Origin: Pseudaminobacter sp040045035 | GTDB taxonomy: Bacteria; Pseudomonadota; Alphaproteobacteria; Rhizobiales; Rhizobiaceae | Assembly: GCF_040045035.1 (NCBI RefSeq) | Contig: NZ_JBDZDS010000003.1 | Coordinates: forward strand, 348,807-412,806 | Direction of reading: 5' to 3' | Length of the DNA: 64,000 bases | Part shown: positions 26,079-34,611 of the stretch, one piece after another | Numbering within the stretch: the stretch's first letter is position 1 | Layout of the letters: every line of letters starts with the position of its first letter | Program-made: the position numbers and the translations under genes | Notes under the pieces: model-generated | Databases searched by the model: none | The model's input: the letters and a program-made list of their open reading frames with translations, nothing else | Told to the model about the DNA's origin: nothing

Positions 26079-27218
26079 ATGACGACCGAGACGACATTGA
26101 CCAATGCCCGCATCGTGCTTGCCGACGAGATCGTCGACGGCTCGGTGCTGATCCGCGACGGCAAGATCGCAGACATTTCGGCCGGCACCACCCGCGCGGG
26201 CGAGGACATGGAAGGCGACTATGTCATCCCCGGCCTGGTGGAGTTGCACACCGACCACCTCGAAGGCCACTATGCGCCGCGCCCGAAGGTGCGCTGGAAC
26301 CCGATTGCCTCGGTGCTGGCCCACGATGCCCAGATCGCCACGGCCGGCATCACTACGGTGCTCGACGCGCTGCGCGTGGGGCTGGACATCGATTCGGACA
26401 TCACGGCCGTCGACATGCGCAAGCTGGCCGACGCCATCGAGGACAGCGTGCGCAACGACCGCCTGCGCGCCGACCATTTCATCCACCTGCGCTGCGAGGT
26501 TTCGGCGCCCGACTGCCAGAGCGGCTTCGAGCTGTTCCGCGGCGACGAGCGCGTGCGGCTTGCCTCGCTGATGGACCATGCGCCGGGCCAGCGCCAGTTC
26601 GCCAGCTTCGAAGCCTATGCCGTCTACTACATGGGCAAGATGAAGATGACGGAGGAGCAGTTCCGCGCCTATTGCGAAAAGCGCATGGCGCAGTCGGCCG
26701 CCAATTCCGCCCCGAACCGCGAAGCGATCGCCGCCGCCTGCCAGGAGCGCGGCATCGTGCTGGCAAGCCATGACGACGCCACCACCGCCCATGTCGACGA
26801 AGCGATCGCGCAGGGCATCCGCGTTGCCGAATTCCCGACCACGCTGGAGGCGGCGCGCGCTTCCAAGCAGGCCGGGCTTGGCGTGCTGATGGGCGCGCCC
26901 AATGTGATGCGCGGCGGCTCGCATTCCGGCAACGTCTCGGCGCGCGAGCTGGCCGAAAACGGCCTGCTCGACATTCTGTCCTCCGACTACATCCCCTTCA
27001 GCCTGATCCAGTCGGCCTTTTTCCTGGGCGAAGTGGTGGACGCGATCTCGCTGCCGCAGGCGGTGGCCATGGTGTCGAAGACGCCGGCCGAGGCCGTCGG
27101 CCTCACCGACCGCGGCGTGATCGAGGCTGGCCGTCGCGCCGACCTGGTGCGGGTGCGGGTGGACGAGCACGTGCCGGTGGTGCGCACCGTGTGGCGCGAA
27201 GGGCGCCGCGTGGCATGA
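26079..27218 (+). CDS. phnM: Alpha-D-ribose 1-methylphosphonate 5-triphosphate diphosphatase PhnM
   Basis: PhnM is an amidohydrolase-superfamily enzyme that removes pyrophosphate from the ribosyl-phosphonate triphosphate in the C-P lyase pathway. The metal-site start is seen in IPGLVELHTDHLEGHY, with later SHDDATTAH and the C-terminal SSDYIPFSL carrying the metal-binding Asp. The 379-residue length is normal. The ATG at 26079 follows the TGA of the DUF1045 gene by one base; a start 13 codons earlier would overlap it. It overlaps phnN by ATGA. Confidence 0.94.
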   Translation: MTTETTLTNARIVLADEIVDGSVLIRDGKIADISAGTTRAGEDMEGDYVIPGLVELHTDHLEGHYAPRPKVRWNPIASVLAHDAQIATAGITTVLDALRVGLDIDSDITAVDMRKLADAIEDSVRNDRLRADHFIHLRCEVSAPDCQSGFELFRGDERVRLASLMDHAPGQRQFASFEAYAVYYMGKMKMTEEQFRAYCEKRMAQSAANSAPNREAIAAACQERGIVLASHDDATTAHVDEAIAQGIRVAEFPTTLEAARASKQAGLGVLMGAPNVMRGGSHSGNVSARELAENGLLDILSSDYIPFSLIQSAFFLGEVVDAISLPQAVAMVSKTPAEAVGLTDRGVIEAGRRADLVRVRVDEHVPVVRTVWREGRRVA

Positions 27219-27841
27219 TGGTCTCGGCCCTCATCGAACGCGAGCAGGCAAGCAGCGCCTTTCCTGTTCGCAGCGGCGTGTTCATCGCCGTGGTCGGCCC
27301 GAGCGGGGCCGGCAAGGACACGATCATGGCCTATGCGCGCGAGCGTTTCGCGGGCGAGGACAGCGTCGAATTCGTCCGCCGCGTGATCACCCGCCCGTCC
27401 GACGGCGCAACGGAAGATCATGACACGCTGGCCGACGCCGCCTTCCTCGAGGCCGAGGCCGATGGCGCATTCGCGCTGTCCTGGGAAGCGCATGGGCTGA
27501 GATATGGGATTCCGGCCAGCGTCGACACGACCATCGCCGACGGCCGCGTGGCGATCGCCAATGCCTCGCGCGGGGCTATCCCCGCGCTGCGGGCACGCTA
27601 CGAGAATGTCGCCGTGGTGGAGATCACCGCGCGGCCGGAGATTCTCGCCGAGCGACTGGCCGCACGCGGTCGCGAATCGCGCGGCGAGGTGCTGGCGCGC
27701 CTCGCCCGCGCGAGCGCGGTGGAGCTGTCGGGACCAGGCGTTTCCACGATCGACAACAGCGGCGAGAAGGAAATCGCCGGCGAGCGCTTTGTTGCGATCA
27801 TCCGCAAGGCGATCGCCTTCGCCGATGTGGGGCGGTTCTAG
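27215..27841 (+). CDS. phnN: Ribose 1,5-bisphosphokinase PhnN
   Basis: PhnN phosphorylates ribose 1,5-bisphosphate to PRPP, the last step that recycles the ribose product of C-P lyase. The 208-residue protein has the P-loop VVGPSGAGKDT near residue 27 and a guanylate-kinase-like core with RRVITRP. The start is the ATG at 27215, overlapping the phnM stop as ATGA; a second ATG follows at once. The C-P lyase core genes phnGHIJKL are not in this window. Confidence 0.93.
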   Translation: MMVSALIEREQASSAFPVRSGVFIAVVGPSGAGKDTIMAYARERFAGEDSVEFVRRVITRPSDGATEDHDTLADAAFLEAEADGAFALSWEAHGLRYGIPASVDTTIADGRVAIANASRGAIPALRARYENVAVVEITARPEILAERLAARGRESRGEVLARLARASAVELSGPGVSTIDNSGEKEIAGERFVAIIRKAIAFADVGRF

Positions 27842-27975
27842 CCGCCGGTCCCTGCGCTGGGGCATGTACAAGAGTGCAAGTTCGGCGTTCGCGGCCGAAA
27901 TTGCACTTTTTGTCGTCAGGCCGCCTTACGCAAATGATGGCAGCAGCGGCTTCGGGTGGCGGGAACCGCTCCAGG

Positions 27976-28533
27976 TCAGGGCAGCCGCGTCTGGTGCCTC
28001 TCTCTCCAAACGTCCTTCTTCAGGCGAAAGCACATCCAGGCAGCAGGCGCTCCGGACAAGTCGACGGTCGCATCGTAAATGTGTTCTGCACCCAACTTGG
28101 CCGTCGCCTTTTGCGAGCGGACATTGCTCGGAGCGATGTGAAACCAGACTTCGGGAAATTGCTCAAATGCGTGGTCGAGCATCAGACGCTTGAGCTCGAG
28201 GTTCGTTGTGCCACCCCAGTAGGCGTGGTTGAGGAAAGTGAAGCCGATTGCGATGCTGTCGGGTTGGTCGGGCGACACGTAGTAACGTGAGCAGCCGATG
28301 ATCTGACCGGTCTGCTGGTCGATGATGACGAGCGTAGTCCCGCTTTCCAGCAGAAAGAGGAAGTAGGGCTCAAACACCTCTTTCTTGTGGCGATCTTTCG
28401 CGGGATGCCCTGCCCATATTTGCGGGTGGCTTGCCGCAGAATAGAGACCTGCGAAGTCGTCGTGCTTCAAGGGCCTGAGACGAAGCGTGTCGCCAACCAG
28501 TTCAGGTTGAAAGTCGAAATCTGGCCGGGACAT
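27976..28533 (-). CDS. GNAT family N-acetyltransferase (RimJ/RimL-like)
   Basis: A 185-residue GNAT protein, beginning LRLRPLKHDDFAGLYSAASHP, with the acetyl-CoA region in the segment WGGTTNLELKRLMLDHAF and VRSQKATAKLGAE. It resembles the RimJ/RimL group that modifies ribosomal proteins or small substrates; the actual substrate is unknown. The ATG at 28531-28533 is used. It stands alone between phnN (convergent) and the DUF1513 gene (same strand, about 210 bp upstream). Confidence 0.85.
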   Translation of the reverse strand: MSRPDFDFQPELVGDTLRLRPLKHDDFAGLYSAASHPQIWAGHPAKDRHKKEVFEPYFLFLLESGTTLVIIDQQTGQIIGCSRYYVSPDQPDSIAIGFTFLNHAYWGGTTNLELKRLMLDHAFEQFPEVWFHIAPSNVRSQKATAKLGAEHIYDATVDLSGAPAAWMCFRLKKDVWRERHQTRLP

Positions 28534-28741
28534 GCGAATTTTCCGGTTGAGAGCATCACCAACATCAAACCTGATACACTTCAGGTGGCGATGCGGCTTG
28601 TGCCAAGGCTGCGCAGGGCAAATGCCAATGGGTGCACCGGGCGCGTTCCATATCGGCATTGGCGAGCAGAACGACAGCTTCCGGGGACCGGACCGGCGGG
28701 AATGTCCCCCCTCCGCCCCAAACGGACGCCCACTGAATCTC

Positions 28742-29845
28742 CTAGCCGATCCGGAGCATGTGGTTGTCCCAGACATAGTCGGGCTCGCGCACATCGCCGC
28801 CGTCGGGGCCGAGAATATCGCCGGTGCCGGTGGTGGCGCGAAAACCGGCATGGTCGGGCGCAAGGCCGCAGACTTCCTGCACGTCATGGCGGGCGATGAC
28901 CTTGCCGCTGGCCGCCTCGATGACGGCAAAGACATTCCCCTCGGGGGACGACACCGCCACAGTGCCGGCATCGGGGTTGGCGGCGACCGAGCCGATGTAG
29001 TTGCGAAAACCGGCGAGAACGTCTTCCGGCATGTCGAGCAGCTTGAGGTCCCTGCCGCGCCGGGCGCTGCCGACCAGCAGCGGCTTTTCGGTGGCTGGGC
29101 CCCTGTGCTGGCACCCGAACCAGACTGTGCCGGAAGCGTCGGCGTCCATGTGGCGGATGGAGAGTTGGTGCAGCGCCGGCGGCAGCTCATGACGCTCCAG
29201 CAGGTCGCCGGAAATGCGGTCGACGAAGACCAACGACGGCTTCATGGTCGGCAGGTTGAGCTCGGCGCGGCCGAAATCGGGATGGGTCTCGATGCCGCCA
29301 TTGGCGATCGCCAGCGTGCGGCCGTCGGCGAGGAGCAAAAGCTCGTGCGGGCCGACGCCATAGGTGGGGAACTCGCCCAGCCGGCGCAAGCCGTCGCGCG
29401 CGTCGTAGATGCCGACCACGCCGGCGGCATTGTCGTAGTCGTTCTCGGTGACGTAGAGCAGCGCGCCGTCCTGCGAGAACACGCCATGGCCGAAGAAATG
29501 GCGGCCGGCAATGCTGTTCACCGTCAGCGGCTCGCGGCGACCGGTGTGGTCGAAGACGACGAAGAAGGTGCCGGGCTGGCGGGCGAAGACCGCCGACTGG
29601 CCCGAAACCGGATCGAAGGTCACGTCGTGGCCGCGGTCCGGCAGCGAGACCAGATGCAGCACCTTGCCGACTTCCGACAGCACGGCCGCGCCGAAGGTGC
29701 CGTCGCGCTTCTGATAGGCGGTGGCGAAGACCGCATCCGTTGCAAGGGTGGCTGCCCGCGCCTGCGGCGTGAGCGCGGCGAAGAAAGCCGCGCCCGCAGC
29801 CTTGAGAAAATCGCGGCGGTCGACCAGCGGCGCGCGCACGGTCAA
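28742..29845 (-). CDS. DUF1513 family protein, Tat-exported
   Basis: The 367-residue protein has a twin-arginine signal (DRRDFLKAAGAAFFAAL) and a probable seven- or eight-bladed propeller made of repeated short strands such as FGHGVFSQDGALLYVTEND. Members of DUF1513 are found downstream of imelysin and di-heme oxidoreductase genes, suggesting periplasmic iron handling; the activity is unknown. The start is probably the TTG at 29843-29845, which overlaps the imelysin stop codon, or the GTG six bases later. It is the last gene of the iron operon. Confidence 0.85.
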   Translation of the reverse strand: MTVRAPLVDRRDFLKAAGAAFFAALTPQARAATLATDAVFATAYQKRDGTFGAAVLSEVGKVLHLVSLPDRGHDVTFDPVSGQSAVFARQPGTFFVVFDHTGRREPLTVNSIAGRHFFGHGVFSQDGALLYVTENDYDNAAGVVGIYDARDGLRRLGEFPTYGVGPHELLLLADGRTLAIANGGIETHPDFGRAELNLPTMKPSLVFVDRISGDLLERHELPPALHQLSIRHMDADASGTVWFGCQHRGPATEKPLLVGSARRGRDLKLLDMPEDVLAGFRNYIGSVAANPDAGTVAVSSPEGNVFAVIEAASGKVIARHDVQEVCGLAPDHAGFRATTGTGDILGPDGGDVREPDYVWDNHMLRIG

Positions 29846-30915
29846 TCCCCGTCGAGCGAGGAGAAGCCGGCGCTCAGGCCAAGCGCGTCGGCAAAGCGGA
29901 TGCCGAAGAGCTCGCTGAGGCTCGAGGTGACGATGCCGAGATAGGCAAGCTTGCCGCGCCGGGCCGGATCGGCCAGCACGTCGGCCAGCGGCCCCCTCGC
30001 CGCTTCCGCCGCGCCGATGGCGTTGCCGAACTCGAAGCCGATGGAGCCGGCGATCCAGCGCTCGTCGGCGCCCAGCGGCTCGCCGAGGCCGGAGGCTTCG
30101 AACAGCGCCTTCATGCCCGCCATGTTGCCGGCGAGCGTGTCGGCCGTCTTGGCCGAGCGCCAGAACAGCGCCTGTTTCGGCTTGTCTTCTGCTTCCGTCT
30201 TGCCGAGGAAGCCGCCCAGCCGCACGTCCCGGTCGAGCTCCAGGCCGTTGACGAAGATCTTGAACAGCGCGCTCAGCGCCTCGTTGCCGTTGCGATAGAG
30301 GGCGTTGCCCTCGCCCGGTGTCGCCCAGGTTTTCGCAAAGCCGTCGGGCGCGTTCCAGGCGACCTCGACCTCGCCGGCCATGTTGTCGAGATTGGCTGCG
30401 ACGGCCGCGCCGAAGCCGCAGCGATGTGCACCCTCGGGCCCGGCAAGCGTCTCGGCACCGGTGCCGAACAGCACATATTCGAGTGCGCCGAGCCCCTGCA
30501 TGGCAACGCTCTTGGTGGCGAGCCCGGCCGGGTCGGATGCGCTTTCGTCGCCGGCTTCGATTGCCGCCTGCACCTGCTTCAGACCGGTGCTCTTGCGGTC
30601 GGGCCAGAACAGGACGCGCTCCAGCCGGTTCTGCTCGGTGATGGGACCGACGCGAATGATTTCGGCCCGCGACCAGGCGTCCACCGTGGCGCCGAAGGCT
30701 TTTCGCGCGGCCTCGAGATTGGCCTCGGACGGCGCGGCGCAGAGCGCCTTGGCGCCCGACGCCATCTGCGCCGTGGCCGCGTGGAAATCGCGATAGGCGG
30801 GCCGCACAAAACCGTCGATCGCCTTGCCGATGATGGCCGGCGCGTCGAGTTCGGCGGCGTGGGCGGCGGGCTGGGCGAGAACCAGCGCGGCGGCGGCGAA
30901 CAGGGAACGAAGCAT
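29842..30915 (-). CDS. Imelysin family protein, divergent in the GxHxxE motif
   Basis: A 357-residue periplasmic protein with signal MLRSLFAAAALVLAQPAAHA. Imelysin (M75, EfeO-like) domains bind iron at the periplasmic side. The family signature GxHxxE here reads GLGALE (about residues 141-146), so the metal-ligand-like His is replaced by Gly. The fold seems kept (FWPDRKSTGLKQ, YVLFG). It is probably a second, structurally related partner of the canonical imelysin at 33319-34611. Its ATG shares one base with the stop of the di-heme gene (TGATG). Confidence 0.85.
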   Translation of the reverse strand: MLRSLFAAAALVLAQPAAHAAELDAPAIIGKAIDGFVRPAYRDFHAATAQMASGAKALCAAPSEANLEAARKAFGATVDAWSRAEIIRVGPITEQNRLERVLFWPDRKSTGLKQVQAAIEAGDESASDPAGLATKSVAMQGLGALEYVLFGTGAETLAGPEGAHRCGFGAAVAANLDNMAGEVEVAWNAPDGFAKTWATPGEGNALYRNGNEALSALFKIFVNGLELDRDVRLGGFLGKTEAEDKPKQALFWRSAKTADTLAGNMAGMKALFEASGLGEPLGADERWIAGSIGFEFGNAIGAAEAARGPLADVLADPARRGKLAYLGIVTSSLSELFGIRFADALGLSAGFSSLDGD

Positions 30916-32528
30916 CACAGCGACTCCAGAAATTTCACCAGCGCCTCGCGTTCCGGCTTGGGAAGGCCGGCAAAGCGGTCGCGCGCGGCTTGGGCCTCGC
31001 CGCCATGCCACAGGATCGCCTCGGTGAGGTTGCGGGCGCGGCCGTCATGCAGGAAGAAGGTGTGGCCGTTGACCACCTGCGTCAGGCCGATGCCCCACAG
31101 CGGCGGGGTGCGCCATTCGCGGCCGGTGGCGTCGCCCACCTGCTGCCCGTCGGCCAGTTCCTCGCCCATGTCGTGCAGCAAGAAGTCGGAATAAGGCCAG
31201 ATGAGTTGGAAGGACTGCGCCTTGTTGGGCGTGTCGCGCCGGGTGACGAATTTCGGCGTGTGGCAGGACACGCAGCCGATCTCGTAAAACACCTTCTTGC
31301 CGGCCAGCACTTCCGGCTTGTCGATGTCGCGGCGCGCCGGCACGGCGAGGTTCTGGGAATAGAAGGTGACGAGGCCGAGGATCGGGTCGGGAGCCTCGGT
31401 GTCGCCGAGCCTCTCGTGGACCCCGACGGGCATGGCGAGGCATTCGGTCTGCGCCTCGGTGCAGTCGCCCCAATGTTTTGGATTGTCCGGCGTGGAGATG
31501 CCGAGATCGCCGGCGAAGGCTTCGGCTGACTGCTGGCGAATGGTGGGCACCGAGGCCTTCCAGCCGAAGCGGCCGAGCGTGAGCTCTCCCGTCTTGGGAT
31601 CGCGGACGATGGACGGTTTTCCCGCCACGCCGTCGGCGTTCTTGTCCTCGGCATTGGCGAAAATGTCGGCGGGGTGGATCTGCTCGATCAGGCCGAGACC
31701 GATCATCGGCGGCGTCACCCGCGGCGATAGCGTGGTCGAGGGATGCATCGGACCATAGCCAAGGTCGCTCACCGAATAGCTCGGCCAGCGCAGCACCATG
31801 CTGGTCCCGTCGGCCAGCCGGACCGGGACCTGCTGGTAGGAAATGACCATCTTGCCCTCGGCGCGCAGGCCGGGAACCGCGAGGTCCTGAAACTGGTGGC
31901 CATAGACCGGGTCGGGGAAATTCAGCACTTGCCTGTCGGCCAGCGCGGCCTTCTCCGCCTCGGTCTCGGCCGAGCGGGCAAGGCGCAGGAACATGGACGT
32001 GGCGTCGGGATTGCCTTCCGGCGGGTGGCCGCGGCCGTCCTTGAGGTGGCAGCTCTGGCAGGCGCGGGCATTGAACAGCGGCCCGAGTCCGTCGGAGGCC
32101 TGCGTTGACGACGGCGCCGACACCCAGAGCTTGGTGAAGAAGCCGTTGCCGATCTTGAAGGTGCCTTCTTCCTCGAAGGTGATGTTGGCCGAGGACTGCG
32201 AGAAGGAATCGCGGTTGACCTGCTTGCGCGAGGTGCCGGCCCCGCCCTGCATCAACTCGAACGGCTCGGGCTTGGAAAAATCGGTGGTGGGCCGGGTGAT
32301 TGCGATGACGCGCGCCAGATCCTTGCTGCTGAGGTCGCCGCGCGAGGTTGCAAGGCCGGCGGGCTCGGCCTCGCCGGCGCTGGCCGTTGCCGCGATGAGC
32401 GAGGCGACCAGACCCGCGAGCAGGCCGCCTGTCTTGATCAAGAAGGAAGGGGTGCGGCGCGTCGAGGCGCGCCGCCTGTTGGAATGACTATTTCGCTTCG
32501 TCTCCCGAGGCGGCATTGAGCAATCCAT
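30915..32528 (-). CDS. Di-heme oxidoreductase (thiol oxidoreductase-like, DUF1111 type)
   Basis: A periplasmic c-type cytochrome with two CXXCH haem sites, CQSCH in the first half and CVSCH in the second, related to the di-haem peroxidase superfamily. A hydrophobic signal, GGLLAGLVASLIAATASA, follows a basic N-terminus of about 32 residues. The ATG at 32526-32528 has a GAGGAAAAAT ribosome site, though it lies 41 bp inside bfr; no better start exists between the bfr stop and the signal. It may oxidise or reduce iron for the flanking imelysins; this role is inferred from conserved gene order. Confidence 0.87.
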   Translation of the reverse strand: MDCSMPPRETKRNSHSNRRRASTRRTPSFLIKTGGLLAGLVASLIAATASAGEAEPAGLATSRGDLSSKDLARVIAITRPTTDFSKPEPFELMQGGAGTSRKQVNRDSFSQSSANITFEEEGTFKIGNGFFTKLWVSAPSSTQASDGLGPLFNARACQSCHLKDGRGHPPEGNPDATSMFLRLARSAETEAEKAALADRQVLNFPDPVYGHQFQDLAVPGLRAEGKMVISYQQVPVRLADGTSMVLRWPSYSVSDLGYGPMHPSTTLSPRVTPPMIGLGLIEQIHPADIFANAEDKNADGVAGKPSIVRDPKTGELTLGRFGWKASVPTIRQQSAEAFAGDLGISTPDNPKHWGDCTEAQTECLAMPVGVHERLGDTEAPDPILGLVTFYSQNLAVPARRDIDKPEVLAGKKVFYEIGCVSCHTPKFVTRRDTPNKAQSFQLIWPYSDFLLHDMGEELADGQQVGDATGREWRTPPLWGIGLTQVVNGHTFFLHDGRARNLTEAILWHGGEAQAARDRFAGLPKPEREALVKFLESL

Positions 32529-32973
32529 ATTTTTCCTCGCCGATCTGCGCCAGCAGATCGAGCTGGGTTTCGAGGAAGTCGATATGACCCTCCTCGTCCT
32601 TCAGCAATTCTTCGAACAATTTCATGGTCACGTAGTCGCCAAGCTGCTGACAGACCTCGCGCGACTTTTTGTAGGACGTGCGCGCGTCATATTCGCCGGC
32701 GAGGTCGGCCTCAAGCACTTCCTTGACGTTTTCGCCGATGCGCAGCGGCGCCACCGTCTGCAGGTTGGGATGCCCTTCTAGGAAGATGATGCGCTGGACG
32801 ATCTTGTCGGCGTGGTGCATCTCCTCGATGGATTCCTCACGCTCCCTCTTGGCCAGCTTGTCGTAGCCCCAGTCCTCCAGCAGCCGGTAGTGGAGCCAAT
32901 ATTGGTTGACGGCACCGAGTTCCAGAAACAGCGCTTCGTTAAGCCGCTCTATGACCTGCACTTCGCCTTTCAT
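32488..32973 (-). CDS. bfr: Bacterioferritin
   Basis: A 161-residue iron-storage subunit. All ferroxidase ligands known from E. coli Bfr are at the same numbers: Glu18, Glu51, His54, Glu94, Glu127, His130, and the haem ligand Met52 is present in EEMHHADK. It stores iron as ferric mineral in the cytoplasm. The ATG at 32971-32973 is chosen because GGAG lies 8 bp upstream; an ATG five codons earlier also exists. It overlaps bfd upstream by 35 bp and the di-heme gene downstream. Confidence 0.97.
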   Translation of the reverse strand: MKGEVQVIERLNEALFLELGAVNQYWLHYRLLEDWGYDKLAKREREESIEEMHHADKIVQRIIFLEGHPNLQTVAPLRIGENVKEVLEADLAGEYDARTSYKKSREVCQQLGDYVTMKLFEELLKDEEGHIDFLETQLDLLAQIGEEKYGLLNAASGDEAK

Positions 32974-33250
32974 TGCTTCTGCTCCCATATTGGTCGCGCA
33001 GTTCCCTTACGCGATCCAGGTGTGAAACGATATCGGCCTCGTTCGTTGCCGAGCTGCGATGATAATGCTCGGTGACCCGAATGATCGTTTCCACCACATT
33101 TGGAAAGCAGCCGCAACAACGACCGCGCTTCTGGAGGTAATGATAGACCTTCGCCGGCACGATAAGCAGCCAGGGATCGGCCTCAAGGAGGTCGATGATC
33201 GCCTCCTCGACTTCTTTCTCCGTTATCAGGTTACAGTGGCATACAAGCAT
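32939..33250 (-). CDS. bfd: Bacterioferritin-associated ferredoxin
   Basis: Bfd is a [2Fe-2S] protein that reduces ferric iron inside Bfr and releases it. The N-terminus MLVCHCNLIT provides Cys4 and Cys6, and the segment GRCCGCFP provides the other two ligands near residues 45 and 48. The C-terminal tail after about residue 70 is longer than in E. coli (103 residues against about 64), and the last 35 bp overlap bfr. It lies 68 bp after the canonical imelysin gene. Confidence 0.93.
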   Translation of the reverse strand: MLVCHCNLITEKEVEEAIIDLLEADPWLLIVPAKVYHYLQKRGRCCGCFPNVVETIIRVTEHYHRSSATNEADIVSHLDRVRELRDQYGSRSNERRSAGHRAA

Positions 33251-33318
33251 GTCTTGCCTTGGTTGCTGGCGGCGCCCCTTGGCGCCGCTTGGCTAGGAAC
33301 GGCCCCGCGCGGGGAGCC

Positions 33319-34611
33319 TCATTGGAAAACCTTGTCGGGAGCGTCCAGGCTGTCGGAGCCCTCGAAGGCGATGTTGTCGAGCTTGAGCGCCGCGACCGCG
33401 CGCTCGATGGACTTGGTCTGGTCGACCAGGGCGTCGATGCCGGCCTGCACGGCGGCGTTGCCTTCGGCATTGCCCTCGCCGATCTGCTGGTCGTAGGCCT
33501 CGCCGTTCTCGGCACGCTGGGCTATCGCCTCCATGGCGGCGACGGTGGCGTCGAGCTTGCCCGTGAGCTCGGCGTCGACGGCCGGATCGGCGGCCTTGAC
33601 CAGTTCCGACAGCGACGCGCCTTCGACGACCGAACCGTCGATGCGCGTGTAGCTGCCGAGATAGGCGTTTCGGATGCCGACGGCGTCATAGAGGTGCGAA
33701 TTGTGGGTGTTGTCGGAGAAGCAGTCATGCTCTTCCTCCGGATCATGCAGCAGAAGGCCGAGCTTCATGCGCTGGCCGGCCATCTCGCCATAGGACAGCG
33801 AGCCCATGCCGGTGAGGATCGCCGACAGACCCGCCTTCTCGTCGCCATCAGCCAGAGCCTTGCGGGCCGCGCCCTCCGGGCCCCAGTTGGCGACCATCTC
33901 TTCGAGGTCGCTGACCAGCAGCTTCGAGGCCGAGGCCAGATACTGCGCGCGGCGGTCGCAATTGCCGCCGGTGCAGTTGGCGAGGTCGTAGTCGGTATGG
34001 GGCCGGTTGCCGGCGCCGGGGCCGGTGCCGTTCAGGTCCTGGCCCCAGAGCAGGAACTCGATGGCGTGATAGCCGGTGGCGACATTGGCCTCGATGCCGC
34101 CGGCCTCCTGCAGCGTGCCGGACAAAAACTCCGGCGTCAGTTCGGAGGCGTCGACCTTCTGGCCGTTGATCTCGATCGACTTGTTGGCGATGACATTGGC
34201 CGTATAGAGCACGTTGTCATCGGACTCGGTGCCGTAGCTAGCGTCGACATAGTCGATCAGGCCCTCGTCCAGCGGCCATGCGTTCACGCGGCCTTCCCAG
34301 TCGTCGACGATCGCGTTGCCGAAGCGGTAGACCTCGGTCTGCTGATAGGGGACGCGCGCGGCCTTCCAGGCGGTGCGGGCGGCTTCCAGCGTTTCCACCG
34401 AGGGCTTGGCGATCAGCGCCGACACGGCCTCGTCGAGCTTCTTGGCCGTGACCAGCGAATCCTCATACTTGGCCAGCGCAACGTCGGAATAGGTGGCGAT
34501 CACCGCCTTGGCGTCGGCCTCGGCCCGCGCCGGCAGAACGAGGACCGCCGCCGCCATTGCCGTGATTGCCGCCAGCCGCCCGCCGCGCGCCGCCATCGTG
34601 GAAACCTTCAT
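33319..34611 (-). CDS. Imelysin family periplasmic iron-binding protein
   Basis: A 430-residue exported protein with signal ending in VLVLPARA. The imelysin signature GYHAIEFLLWGQD is intact (His182, Glu185), and other conserved segments are YQQTEVYRFG and VNAWPLDEG. Family members such as EfeO, IrpA and insulin-cleaving membrane protein relatives bind iron. The ATG at 34609-34611 is chosen because AGGAGAGG lies just before it; an ATG five codons earlier is possible. It is the first gene of the six-gene iron operon, about 300 bp downstream of the Irr-type palindrome. Confidence 0.92.
   Translation of the reverse strand: MKVSTMAARGGRLAAITAMAAAVLVLPARAEADAKAVIATYSDVALAKYEDSLVTAKKLDEAVSALIAKPSVETLEAARTAWKAARVPYQQTEVYRFGNAIVDDWEGRVNAWPLDEGLIDYVDASYGTESDDNVLYTANVIANKSIEINGQKVDASELTPEFLSGTLQEAGGIEANVATGYHAIEFLLWGQDLNGTGPGAGNRPHTDYDLANCTGGNCDRRAQYLASASKLLVSDLEEMVANWGPEGAARKALADGDEKAGLSAILTGMGSLSYGEMAGQRMKLGLLLHDPEEEHDCFSDNTHNSHLYDAVGIRNAYLGSYTRIDGSVVEGASLSELVKAADPAVDAELTGKLDATVAAMEAIAQRAENGEAYDQQIGEGNAEGNAAVQAGIDALVDQTKSIERAVAALKLDNIAFEGSDSLDAPDKVFQ

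Noticed and set aside
28534..29190. N-terminal extension of the GNAT gene at 27976-28533 up to 29190
   Set aside because: The extra 219 residues overlap the DUF1513 gene in another frame and have no homology. GNAT similarity begins at the internal ATG.
33251..33318. GC-rich hairpins between the canonical imelysin gene and bfd as a terminator
   Set aside because: Stems such as GGCGCC...GGCGCC exist but no T-run follows, so termination is not supported. I prefer read-through within the operon.
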